This document shows, piece after piece, positions 12,811 to 24,427 of a stretch of DNA of 64,000 bases. Origin of the DNA: Epichloe hybrida (lineage: Eukaryota > Ascomycota > Sordariomycetes > Hypocreales > Clavicipitaceae). The stretch spans positions 496,001-560,000 of the forward strand of contig JAFEKR010000007.1 of the NCBI GenBank assembly GCA_019022495.1. The letters are read 5' to 3'. How positions within the stretch are numbered: position 1 is the stretch's first letter; each line of letters begins with the position of its first letter. A program made the translations under genes and the position numbers. The notes beneath the pieces were generated by a model. It was not told where the DNA came from. It did no database searches and saw nothing but the letters and a program-made list of their open reading frames with translations.

Positions 12811-14080
12811 TAGAGTTATATTTAGTAAAGTTTAGATAGTAGTAGCAATATATAAAAAAAATCTAGATAAATTCTTAGAAACCTAACTCGTAGCTACTTT
12901 GCACTAATTATTCTATTAATACGTTGCCTGCCTAGCCCCTAGTATTCTTACCTATACTAATAAGGGCGGAGGATTTATCCTTATTATTAAAGGAATCCCC
13001 CTCCCTATATATATATATATAAAGCTTGCTAGGGAGGTCTAGCAGCCTAATATAAGTAGGAAGCATAGATGTGTTAGTAGTAAGTTACTAGTAAGTTAGT
13101 AAAGCTATAAACTAGAGCGTAAAAATATATATAAATAAAAGGTTTTATGTAATAAAACGCAAGCTATTAGAAATATTAATCTAGACTTCTAGATTAATAG
13201 TATTATTAAGTAGTAATATAGTAACTTATTTATTAGCATTAGCCTTATATATAACTTCTACTATAAGTTATGCTTACCTTACCTAACTATGCTTATTAGT
13301 ATTTTTAGTAATTAGGAGTGTATTATAAAGTTTGTGTTTTATGTGTATTAGATACTAGTAGTATATTAGTAGTAACTAAGTTATAGAAACAAGAGATATA
13401 TATATTATTAAGAAAGTATAGATTATCTTTAGGATTACTATAAGTATTAATATGCTTAAAGAGCGTATAGTATAACTAGGTAAACTAAGTAGGATACTAG
13501 TAGTATGTTAGTATATATATTAGTAGTAAGAAAAGGAAGATAAACCCTAGTGTAGTTCTTATTATTATATATATAATAGGCGTATTTTATTAAGTTATCT
13601 ATATAAGTTAGGAGAAACATATAGCAAGATAGTAGTAAAGTTATACTTAGAGAATTAGTATATTAGGTTAGGATAGATTTGCCCTTAATAATATATTATA
13701 GCTCTGCGCTATTACTATCTTTAGGTATAATAGCTTATATTATAACCTACTATATATAGTAAATATAAGGAATCTTTATTTTACTAGTATTACTAGCTAT
13801 AAGTTAGTAAGGTAAGCACTAGGAGGTAAAGATATTATACTTATATTAAGATTTTTAAAGCTATATACTTCTTACTAGAAGACTTTAAAGGAGATATTAA
13901 GAAATTCTTCTTACTAGAGGGAGGTAATAGTAGTAGAGTAGTAGCTTATATTAAAGATATTATTAACTACTAGTAAGTTAGTAGTAATATACTATAAGAA
14001 ACTTATAAGTAAAAGATAAGTAACTAACCTTTTAGTGTTTAAGAGGATTTAGGCGTTTTAGATAAGGGTAAATATAGATA
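12811..14080. mobile_element. 1.27 kb unidentified insertion inside Gypsy copy 1
   Basis: Copy 2 reads straight from gcggata into atgaagtaacgctg at 23513-23535. Copy 1 has the matching sequence split: atagata ends at 12810, and another atagata (14074-14080) precedes ataaagtaacact. The repeated atagata is a plausible short target duplication. The insert is AT-rich, has no open frame and has no terminal repeats that I could pair. It may be a non-autonomous element or a truncated copy. Confidence 0.65.
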
Positions 14081-14715
14081 ATAAAGTAACACTATAGGAT
14101 ATTAGTAATTACTATAAGAGAAGCTATAAAGCTACTAGCTTATAAGTAAGGGTAACTTATAATACTAAGGGAGAATATAAAGAGAAGAAAAGTGTGTAAA
14201 AGTAAGGGAAAGTAAGCCTTTTTTATATTAGCCCTAGACCCCTAAGTAATTTATATACTATGTATAGCTAATCTAGGAATTATAATATTTATAGTTATAG
14301 CTACTACTAGTAAATACGCACGCTAGCTATAAACTCCTAGTAAGATTAATATAATATCCCTAATATTAGATAAGAAGTTATTTATTTTAAATAGCGTGTA
14401 TTACCCTATCTATTTAACCTAATTATAAAATTTAATATAGGTAGCCTATTTACTTAGTGCTAATAACTTACTAGATAGAGGTATATATATTAAAGGTAAT
14501 AAAGTAGTAAGTGTATAGCTATTTATAATTTAGAGGTTATAAGAAGAATTACCTAGGACCTTATAACATCTATCTTATTATTTAAAGTGAACGTAATGCT
14601 ACGCACTAATAGTATAGCTAGTAATATAGGTATTGCTATAGGTTATGCGTAGTATACACGCACTAGCTAAGTAGCTCTTTTTAATTAAGGATAATTATAT
14701 ATTAGGGGGGTAGTA

Positions 14716-14982
14716 TATTAGGAGTATGGAGGCTAAGGGGCTATGGATAGGATAGTTATATATTAGAGCCCTTAGATAAGCCTTAGGTTCTGTAAATAAC
14801 TAAGTAGCTATAAGATAGCTATGTGTATGTAGTAAGGTATTTAAATAAGGACTACCTATAAGAGATATAGGAGGTTAGAGTTTAAGACCTTTATGCACCT
14901 ACCCCTAAGTAGTAGCTCTCTAGCTATAACTAAGAACCTTAGCCTTCACTCTGTTTATATCTCCCTGAACACAGTCGTGATA
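14716..14982 (+). repeat. 3' LTR of Gypsy copy 1
   Basis: 267 bp, tattaggagtatgg to cagtcgtgata. It is preceded by the polypurine run agggggg. The last 30 bp are less mutated than in the 5' LTR. Confidence 0.85.
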
Positions 14983-14987
14983 GCAAT

Positions 14988-16959
14988 ACACTTATTAGGA
15001 AGGAGAAAACCTACTAAAGATAAGCTCTAAGAAGGGAAGAAAATACTAGTTTTCCTTAGAATCCTTAGAACCCTTATAATTCGCCTATGCCTAGTAAAAA
15101 CAGATTTACTATATATCCCCTAAGTACCCCGCCTACTATATAATATATATAATAAAGCTTAAGCCCTTTCCTAATGCTAATTCCTATTTAACTTCTACTT
15201 TTACACTAAGAATAAAAGCAACTTAAATAACATAAGCCTTATATAGAAGATAATAGGGAAGTAAATAATAAGAGTAATAGTAATATTATTTTTATTAGCT
15301 CTTACCTACGTATACTAATAGTCTCCTGCCTACATACGCCTATAGTTAAGGAGGAGGAGGATAAAATAGTAAGTTTATATTAGTCTTATATTAATATTAT
15401 ATACTAACTCTTTTTAGGCCTACTTTAACTTTACCTTAGACTTCCCCTCTAATATAGGTAATAATAATACTTAATCCTATAAGTAATAATAATTAGCTAT
15501 ATATAGTAGTAATATAGAAAGCTTAACTAATAAAGCTATATAATATATATAAAAAGAGAAAATAAAGCTTAAAAACAACTTAAGGCTTAATAAGGCAGAG
15601 ATTAGAGCTATTATTATAAAGGAATATAATAAACTATATAAGGTATATATATAGTTATAATAGCTATAATAGTATACTAATAATATAAAGGAGCTTAAAT
15701 AAATAATAGAAAAGAGAGAAATAGGCACGTAGAAGGGCTACCTTATAGTTTAACTAGTGTAATATATAGCATGCTATATACCTTGCTTTACCTTCTATAT
15801 TCTAGTACTTTTCTACACCTTCTATAAAGTTAGCTCTTATAACATAGAAGCTTTCTCTTAGGATATAGAAGATAGAGTACTCTAAGCATATCCTTAGTAA
15901 ATATGTTAGGTATATGTTTAATATATATTATACCTCTTAGTTATTAGTAGGCTAAGAGCTATTATCTATAGAACTCTCACTTTAACTATATATGCGTAAA
16001 TAATTATTACCCTTATGTAATAATTATAGATTTTATTATTTCCTAGTAATATAACTAGCCTAGTAAAACAAAGAGCTATATTTAAGCTTAAACGCGCTGT
16101 CTTGTTCCCTATTAGGTATTACATATTAGTTATGCCTAATATATAGTGTACTTATAACTTATATAAGAAGCTTAAGTTTATTTGTAAACTTCTATAGTAA
16201 GGATATCTTAGGGCCTAATCTATAAACAAATTAATAGGTACATATATATAGTATATAATTAGGTAATATACCTAGGCTTATAAAGATATTATGCATCGCG
16301 CTAGCTATTAGATAATACCTAGTGGCGGATCGCACTATTAGGAATGTAAGTATATACTATATATGTTACGTATATATAGTGTATACTTTTCACTTGCAAT
16401 CTTCTCTTTAATCTTAATATTTACTCTACTAGGTAGCTATACTCTCCCCTTATAATACTAGCGAATATAGTAATAAATCTAGTTATATATACTTATTAAT
16501 AGCTACATATATTACCTATATAGGGACACTTATGCTAGTATTATCTAAAAAGCTCCTACTACATATTTTCCTACTATTATTAATAATAATATTACACCTA
16601 AGAGCAGGTTAGCCTCTATATATGCTATATATATACTATAGATATACCTTATATATAAGTATTAATTTGTAAAAGGGGAAGTAGCTCTAAAGAAATTAGA
16701 ATTAGCCTATAATAATAGCCTAATTCAGAGGGGTTTATTACTTTAAGCATAGAGTTATTAATAAAATTAGTTACTTAGACTACTATCTTTATATATATAT
16801 TATAAGTAAGGGGAATAAGAGAATAAGATATAGTATGTGTTATATATACATTAGTTTAATTTTTTAGTGCCTTATAACTAAACAAAATACACTAAACTAA
16901 CTATAAGTATATATACTATATATAATGCATATACAGTGTATATACACGAATTACGTATT
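14988..16959. other. AT-rich RIPed DNA without recognisable gene
   Basis: No terminal repeats and no interpretable protein trace. An 83-codon minus-strand frame at 15728-15477 is a Tyr/Ile/Leu-rich product of AT-rich DNA and is not taken as a gene. Confidence 0.5.
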
Positions 16960-16964
16960 ATTTT

Positions 16965-17196
16965 TGTTGGTTACACCAAAGGATTGGTATGCACTAGTGC
17001 AACGTAGGGTTAGGTTCAATGATATAATAAGGTCTAAGGATTGAAGCTATCTATAGCGTTATGTGGCCACAAGAAAAAGGGGGACGCAAGTCATGTGTGT
17101 GCCTCGCGTACAGGTGCGGCTAATCATAGTGTAGCGCTGCCACACGTGCTCCACTTTCCTAGTGGTTAACCTAATATTAACCTAGTTATTATAATA
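16965..17196 (-). repeat. 3' LTR of Copia element 1
   Basis: 232 bp, about 90 percent identical by eye to 29470-29701. Both copies keep GC-rich patches such as gcgctgcc and cacgtgctccac. Since the element is on the minus strand, this is its downstream LTR. Confidence 0.85.
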
Positions 17197-17964
17197 CTAG
17201 TAACTTCTTTTTTTAGGAAGAAAGTAAGGTAGGATAGATCTAGTACTAAAAGAGAGAATTAGTAGGTATATAAATAAAATAAGCCTATGTAAGGATAAGT
17301 AAGTCTGATGTTGAATTCGGACTCCCTATTGGTTGATAATGTAATGCAAAGAAAATTGCTTAATCCGCGGATTGGAAAGCAGGCTTAATTAGGAGCTTCT
17401 AAAAGCTTGAAAAACGCAATAAAAATCAGGATTATTTAAAATAAATATAAGTGGATATAGGGAAATAAAATAAGGGCTTCTTATTAGCTTAGGCATAGTT
17501 AGATTGGGTTCTTGTCGATCTTATCTAGTCTCTAGTCTCTTTACCTAGCTTTTAACTTAAATTACGGCTTTATTTGAGTTAATAAAGGTCTTGAGGCTCT
17601 TATTTAGAGATGCCTTTGTTATCGCGTTAGTAAGGTTATTATTACCGTTAATCTATTATACTTTGTAGATCTCTTATTGCTTATATAATTACTAAAGTGC
17701 TATGATGTTAATTATAAGGCGTTTCTCCTTTATAGAACCTAGCTTTATAAGACACTTATATAATAAAAAAGAGTCTATATAGATAATCGTAGGGATGCGG
17801 TTAATCTTTAATTAGTCTGTGATTATGTTAAGGGTCGTGGTAATTATATAGGCTATATTAGTACCTTATACTATTAAGTATAGTTTAGAAGCAAGGGCGC
17901 TATAGGTTATACGCTTACTCTTTGTTAAGCTATATGTAATAATATTGCCTTTTAAGGTGAATGT

Positions 17965-18231
17965 TGTTAGGGGCACGGAGGCTAGGGAGTCACGGACAGG
18001 ACGGTCACATGATGGAGCCCTCGGATAAGCCCCGGATCGCATAGATGACTAAGTAGCTGCTAGGTAGCCACGTGTATATAGTAAGGTATTTAGATAAGGA
18101 CCGCCCATAAGAGTTATAGGAGGTTAGAGTTTAAGACCTTTATACACCCACCCCTAAGTAGTAGCTCTCTAGCTATAATTAAGAGTCTTAGCTTTTACTC
18201 TATTTATATCTCTCCTACTATAGTTATAATA
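17965..18231 (+). repeat. 5' LTR of Gypsy copy 2
   Basis: 267 bp, tgttaggggcacgg to tatagttataata (RIPed form of acagtcgtgaca). It keeps more G/C than either LTR of copy 1. Confidence 0.88.
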
Positions 18232-18512
18232 AGTTAAACTCTTAAACCCTTTTAGGAAAATGGACTATTAGCTAGATTTAAATGTAAAGGAGCTATAGGA
18301 TATCTACTTAGAACACACCTACACTACCTAGCAAGGAAGCCCTAAACCCGCAGTACCTAAGCAGTAACCTAAACACTCTAACTATAGAACGTGATAAGGC
18401 ATAGTAAACGCTACCTAACTAATGTGGTAACCCTGGATCTGGAAACAATGACAATTTGGACTAGCTGTAGAGGCGACATAAGGTCGCATAAGCCTAGCTA
18501 CGCAATGCCCGC

Positions 18513-21500
18513 TTGAGACAAGAGATCTTAGAAATAGAAGCGCAGCTTAAAGAAATAGAAGCGGACCCGCGATTAGCTGGATTGGCAAGTTCGCAACGAG
18601 CGCGTACCCGCAAAGCTTCGTCAAGACGCAGTATAAGGTGCCTACGTATAAGGGAGATACTCACGAGAATTTACAGGCATATCTATAGGATTTAAATGTG
18701 CTATTCTAGCTAGACCTAAGAACCTTCTAGGACGATAGAATAAAGGTAGCGTATGCTAGCAGCTGCCTAGCTAATAATGCGAAGCAACAATGGATGCGTT
18801 ATATAATAGTGAATAGGATAGTTAACTATGTAGCCTACACCTAGGATAGATTTGTGTCTTAGCTAAACACTAGCATAATGGATAAAGACGCAAGGTGCTT
18901 AGAAGCTACTAGGATGCTACTAAACCTTAGGTAGAAGCATGATTAATCTTTCTAATCTTTCCTAAGACTCTAGACGAAGGTAGAAGCTAAATTACCTAAC
19001 TAGATCCCCTTGTGTCTAAGGATAGTAATGTTCCTAAATAGCTTAAATAATGCTATAAGGTAGCATATGGTTAGCTAAGAGTTCCCTATGTCTTAGAGCT
19101 ACCTATAGGGCTAAGGTAAAAAAGCTAAAGTTACGATGATATCTATGATAAAGAATTACAATAGAAGCTGTAATAAAGAAGGTAGGAATAATAAAAGATA
19201 ACACTCTAGCTCCCCTATAGATAATTTATAGTAAGGTTCCTAATAATAGGGTATAGGCTAGAAGCCGTTTAAGTGCTATAAATATGATAGCCCTAGATAT
19301 AGTTCTAATAGATATAAAGCGGCGGACTGCTTAATCTATAAGAGTAATAAGCATACTACTAAGAAGCATAGAGATAGTAGTAATAAATCTTTGGACCTAA
19401 ACAAAATTCTAATTAATTTAGCGTGGGCTTAGGATAACGGTCTTATTACAGAGAAACCTATAGATAAGAGAATAAGGATGTAGGTATCCCTACGGCAAGA
19501 TAACTGCTAGTTAGTAGTGCTAGCGCTGTTTAATATAGGAGTGGAATATTTAATAATCCACCCTAAGCTACTATTAAAATAGGACTAGAAGAATGTAGTA
19601 AAAGTAGAGGTAACACTAGAAAGCGCAAGCAGGAACGAGATCCCGCACTAAGGAATTTTGTGTAGACTAGTTAAGGTAAAGGATAGCATAGGCTATACGA
19701 AGGTCTGCTGAGTTAGCTGCTATATTACTAATACCGGAGAAGGAATGCTCCTAGGAATAGACTAGACCCTAGAGTATAAACCTATAGTAATGGATTAGAA
19801 GCAGGGTTTTTAGAGGTTTCTGATAACTAAAGAACGTATTATATTCACTTTGGGCAAGCAATAACTACGTAAGGTAGCGAAGCAGTCTTCTATTGCGCTA
19901 TTACTAGTATTGCTAAAAGTTAGAATAGTTAAATCTAAAGCAAAAGAGGGGGATACTAATAAAGTTTTATTAATAGATAACACACTAAGCAATAACCTAA
20001 CTCGTAATATAGTTGTAGTGACGGCGGAAGGTAATGTCTAGCCCCTAAAGAAGAAGAAACTTAGAAGTATGATAGCGCTCTAGGTAGTGTTTTGCGAGGA
20101 GCTAGTAGTGTTTATGTAAGAAATAGATAGTAATGTACCCTAATAGTAAATCCTAGAGGAGTACGTGGAATTTGTAGATATGTTCTTAAAAGATCTAGCT
20201 AGTAAGCTTCTAGAACTTAGGGGCTATACTTATATAATTAAATTGGAAGAAGGGAAATAGCTACTATAGGGACTTATATATAACCTAGCGGAAAAAGAGC
20301 TAGAGGTGCTTAGGGAGTACCTTGCGAGTGCGTAGGAAAAAGGATGGATTAGAAGATTAATAAGCCTAGCTAGAGCCCTGATTTTGTTTGTCCCGAAAAA
20401 ATCAGGGAAATTAAGGCTTTATGTGGATTACAGGGGTCTTAATAGGATTACCATTAAGAATAAGGCCCCCTTGCCGTTGATCTCCGAAATTCTTAATTAA
20501 CTAGTAGGCGCGAAAGTCTTCATATCTTTGGATTTTTAAGAGGCGTACTACTAGCTACGTATCCGCGAGAGTAATAAGTAGAAGACAGCGTTCTAATGCT
20601 GCTATAGGCATTTTAAGTACCTTATTATACCGTTCGGATTAGTGAACGCGCCAGCTACTTTTCAGGAATATATTAATAACACGCTTGAGGGACTTGTGGA
20701 TGAATTCTGCATTATTTACCTTAATAACATCCTAATATATAGCAGCGACCCCGCAAGACACATAGAGCATATCAAAAGGGTACTAGAGTGACTTTAGGAC
20801 GCGGATTTTTACATTAACCTTAAGAAGTGCTAATTTTTGGTATTACAAGTGAAATTCCTAGGGTTTATTGTGTCTAAAAAAGGCATTAAGATAGAACCGT
20901 TAAGGGTTAAAGCTATTACGACCTAGCTGATACCCTGTAGCGTGTTTAATATTTAATTATTCCTCGGGTTTATAGGGTTTTACTAATGCTTTATAAAATA
21001 GTATAGTAGGGTAGTAGTCTTACTAATAAACTATTTAAAGGGTGTTTAACTAGTGGAGTTTAAGCTAGAGCCTAGCAAACTTGCGGTGTTTAGAGAACTC
21101 TAAAAGAAGTTCTAGGAGGTACTAATCTTAGTGTACTTTAACTTACTTTATCCGCTAAGAGTAGAGATAGATGTATCTGGTTACGTAATTAGAGCTATAC
21201 TTATAATGTTAGTGCTAGGTAGCTAGCACCTAGTGGCGTATTTTTTAAGGAAGTTAACTAATGTTAAGCTTTGCTACTTAACCCTAGACGCTGAGTTATT
21301 AGTAATCTAAGAGGCGTTTTAGGCCTAGAGACACTACCTTGCGTATTTAACTCACTAGATTACGGTCATAATGGATTACCTTAATTATAAGTACCTAGCT
21401 ATGAAGCTAAAGCTATCTAGTAGGTAGGTAATAGTGTTAGATAAGCTCTATCTGTTTAATTTTAGGATTAAACATTATGTGGGTAAGCTAAACCCCGCTA

Positions 21501-23500
21501 ATACCCTGTTAAGAAGAGTAGATTATATTAGTAAGGAGCGTAGGGCGAAGGCTATGTCCTTATAGCTACCTAACTTCTTAGCTAAGTTTACAAATACTAA
21601 GTAGTAAGGGCGCTATATATGTGATAGTGTAGTCGCAGGCCCTAAGGTTACATCCCTTAGCGTAGTTAATGGTTTATTGCGAGATTGCTATGAGGGCTAT
21701 TCTAGCCTCTAGGGTTTTAAGAAGATATAACTTAATTATATTATTAAGGAATCTAATAGTCCTACAAAGCCTATGAGTAGTACGCTAACTAGGTCTGCTA
21801 ATTATGAGTAGTGAGGTTATGCCTTGTCTATGTTATTTGATGTTTCTATAAGTCCGGCGAGCCTATGGGTTAGGAGTCTAGCTAGGTTAGTAGTTAGTAA
21901 GCGACGTAGGCGCCCCCTTAAAACGCCGCTTAGCTATAATTTGTCTATAAGTCTAAAAGCACACTATAAGCTAGCTACTTATAGTGGTGTTATAGCGAGC
22001 TAGCAAACCTCTTCTAAGTTTGTGCGTGATGCTTATCCTAAGTACGTAGAATTGGAGACTCTAATTTAAGTTATATTGTTTTAAGCATAGTAAGGTAATG
22101 ACTTTACTATGGGTTAGAGGAAGCTGCTTAATAGCGGTGACCTAGAAGCGTTATAGATATGGTCTATTAGGCCCTCTAAGCTGTTGATGTTTAAGAATAG
22201 AGTTTTTATTCTAGTAGGTATAAGGAAGGAAGTTCTAATGCTTACCTATAATAACCTAGTAGCAGGCCACTAGGGAGTTAGTAGGACCCTTTACTGAATT
22301 ATAAACTAGTACTACTAGCTGTTAATAAAGAAAGACACTAAGTTATATGTGCGAACTTGCGTAAGCTATTAAACTTTAAAGCTAAGGCACTATAAACCCT
22401 ATAGTAAGCTAGTAGCGCTGCCGGTGCCTGATTAGCCTTTTTAAGAATTGTTAATAGACTTTATTATAGGGCTACTGCCTGTGAAAGACGTAAACTAGAC
22501 TTATGATGTGATCTTAGTTATTATAGACTGTTTTATAAAGTATGGTATTTATATCCCTGTTTTAATGTGTATAACTAGTGATAGGTTAGCTACTATATTC
22601 TTAGAGTATGTTTTTAGGGATTATAGCGCTCTAGAGGGTATTATTATAGACTAGGGTTTAACTTTCACTAGTGGGTTTTAGATAACCTTTTGCTACCTTA
22701 TTATAACTAAGTAATAACTAAGCACTGCGTTTTACTTGTAAATAGATGGTTAGATAGAACGTCTAAACTAAGTTTTAGAGTATTATTTAAGAGCCTTTGC
22801 TTACTTTAACTAAACTAATTAGGCTGATAATCTTTTAATGGCATAGTTTGCGTATAATACGAGTGTCTATTTAACTTATAGCTACACCCTAGCTAAGGCA
22901 CTGCGAGGCTATAACCCTAGGGGACTATAGTAAGTAGTTATAGATATTCCTATAGTGAATAACTAAGTAGAAACTTATGCTATTATGCTAAGAGATAGAC
23001 ATATAGTAATTAAGTAGCTTCTAAGTGACTTATAGGTCTAGTATATGAAGTACTATAATAAGAAGCGGACCCTAATGAAGTTTAATATAGGTGACTATGT
23101 TTTATTATTTATAAAGAATATTAACTTGTAGTAACCTAGTAGGAAGCTAAGTGTAAAGTACCTAGGCCCTTACAAAATCAAAAAGGTAATTAGTACCTAT
23201 GGACTTACGTATTAATTAAGGCTGCCACGCGAAACGCGTCTATATAATGTTTTTAATGTCACTAACCTTAAACTATTTGTAAGGGACCTATCTAGTGTAG
23301 AAGACGCGTTCTTACTATAAGAGAACGTCGCGGATAATGAGTAGGAGTTTGAAGTTAAGAGAATTATATTATATTAGTACAACGGGAGACGTCGGAAATA
23401 CCTAGTTAAGTGGAAGGGCTATAATGCTTTAGAAAATTCTTAGGTGAAGAAAAGAGATTTTGTCACAATAGATATTATTAAGGATTACAAGCGGTAACTA
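18513..23500 (+). pseudogene. Decayed Gypsy gag-pol with chromodomain, copy 2
   Basis: The only uninterrupted piece is 60 codons of Gag (18513-18695, coiled-coil-like EILEIEAQLKEIEADP). Downstream the zinc knuckle CX2CX4HX4C survives as C-Y-K-Y...Y...Y, each Cys/His-to-Tyr change explained by TGT or CAT to TAT. RT reads [20 protein letters not shown] near 20385, with FGLVNAPATFQEYI near 20635 and LIYSS near 20730. Integrase reads LVDFI.GLLPVKD and a chromodomain KYLVKWKGYNALEN ends pol. Copy 2 lacks about 90 bp near 18605 that copy 1 has. Stops are numerous and no product is possible. Confidence 0.85.
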
Positions 23501-24155
23501 AGTAGCTAGTTTGCGGATAATGAAGTAACGCTGTAGGATGTTAGTAACTACCGTAAGAGAAGCTATAAAGCTGCTAGTTTATAGGTAGGGGCAACTTATA
23601 ATACTAAGGGAGGATGTAAAAGGAAGAAAAAGTGTGTGGAAGTAAGGGAAAGTAGGCCTCTTTTATATTAGCCCCGGACCCCTAAGTGATCTACGTGCTG
23701 TGTGTAGCTGATCTAGGAATCATAACATTCACGGTTACGGCTGCCACTGGCAGATACACACGCTAGCTACGAACTCCTAGCGAGATTAATATAATATTCC
23801 TAACATTAGACAAGAAGTTGTTTGTTTTGAATGGCATGTATCACCCTGTCTATTTAACCTAATCACAAAACTTAACACTAGCAGTCTGCCTACTTAGCGC
23901 TAATAACTCGTTAGATAGAGGTATGCACGTTAGAGGTAATAAAGCAGCAAGTGTGTAGCTACCTATAATCCAGTGATTATGAGAAGGGCTGCCCGGACCC
24001 CTATGATATTTGTCTTACTATTTAAAGCGGACGTAACACTACGTACTAATAGTATAGCTAGTAATATAGATATTACCACGGGTTATGCGTAGCAAACACG
24101 CACTAGCTAAGTAGCTCTGTATAATTAAGGATAATTATATGTTAGGGGGGTAGTA

Positions 24156-24422
24156 TGTTAGGGGCATGGAGGCTAGGGAGTCACGGATAGGATAGTTATA
24201 TAATAGAGCCCTTAGATAAGCCCTGGATTGCACAGATGACTAAGTAGCTACTAGGTAGCCACGTACACGTAGTAAGGTATTTAGACAAGGACCGCCTATA
24301 AGAGTTATGGGAGGTCAGAGTTTGAGACCTTTATGCACCTACCCCTAAGTAGCAGCTCTCTAGCTACGATCAAGAGTCTTAGCCTTTACTCCGTTTATAT
24401 CTCTCCTACCACAGTCGTGACA
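24156..24422 (+). repeat. 3' LTR of Gypsy copy 2
   Basis: 267 bp, tgttaggggcatgg to acagtcgtgaca. The unmutated 3' end shows the original terminus GTGACA. Confidence 0.88.
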
Positions 24423-24427
24423 AATGT

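Larger units (their letters stand above)
7171..14982 (+). mobile_element. Ty3/Gypsy chromovirus, copy 1, heavily RIPed
   Basis: LTRs of 267 bp at 7171-7437 and 14716-14982 are flanked by a perfect 5 bp duplication gcaat (7166-7170, 14983-14987). The interior aligns with copy 2 (17965-24422) in the same order: Gag, protease, reverse transcriptase (about 9670-10260), RNase H, integrase and, at about 12640-12760, a chromodomain trace (EYLVKW-like KYLVK..GYNALEN). A polypurine tract (agggggg) precedes the 3' LTR. Every domain is interrupted by stops. An extra 1.27 kb at 12811-14080 is absent from copy 2. Chromodomain integrases are known to steer insertion to heterochromatin, which fits the location. 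Confidence 0.88.
17965..24422 (+). mobile_element. Ty3/Gypsy chromovirus, copy 2, nested in Copia 1
   Basis: LTRs of 267 bp (17965-18231, 24156-24422) run from TGTTAGG to GTGACA and are flanked by a perfect 5 bp duplication aatgt (17960-17964, 24423-24427). In order the interior shows a Gag start (18513 onward), a CCHC zinc-knuckle remnant near 19273, a protease-like region near 19510-19800, RT 20385-20900, RNase H 21050-21420, integrase about 22080-22950 and a chromodomain 23350-23450. A polypurine run (ttagggggggtag) abuts the 3' LTR. It is visibly less RIPed than copy 1 and than its Copia host, so it is the younger insertion. Confidence 0.92.
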
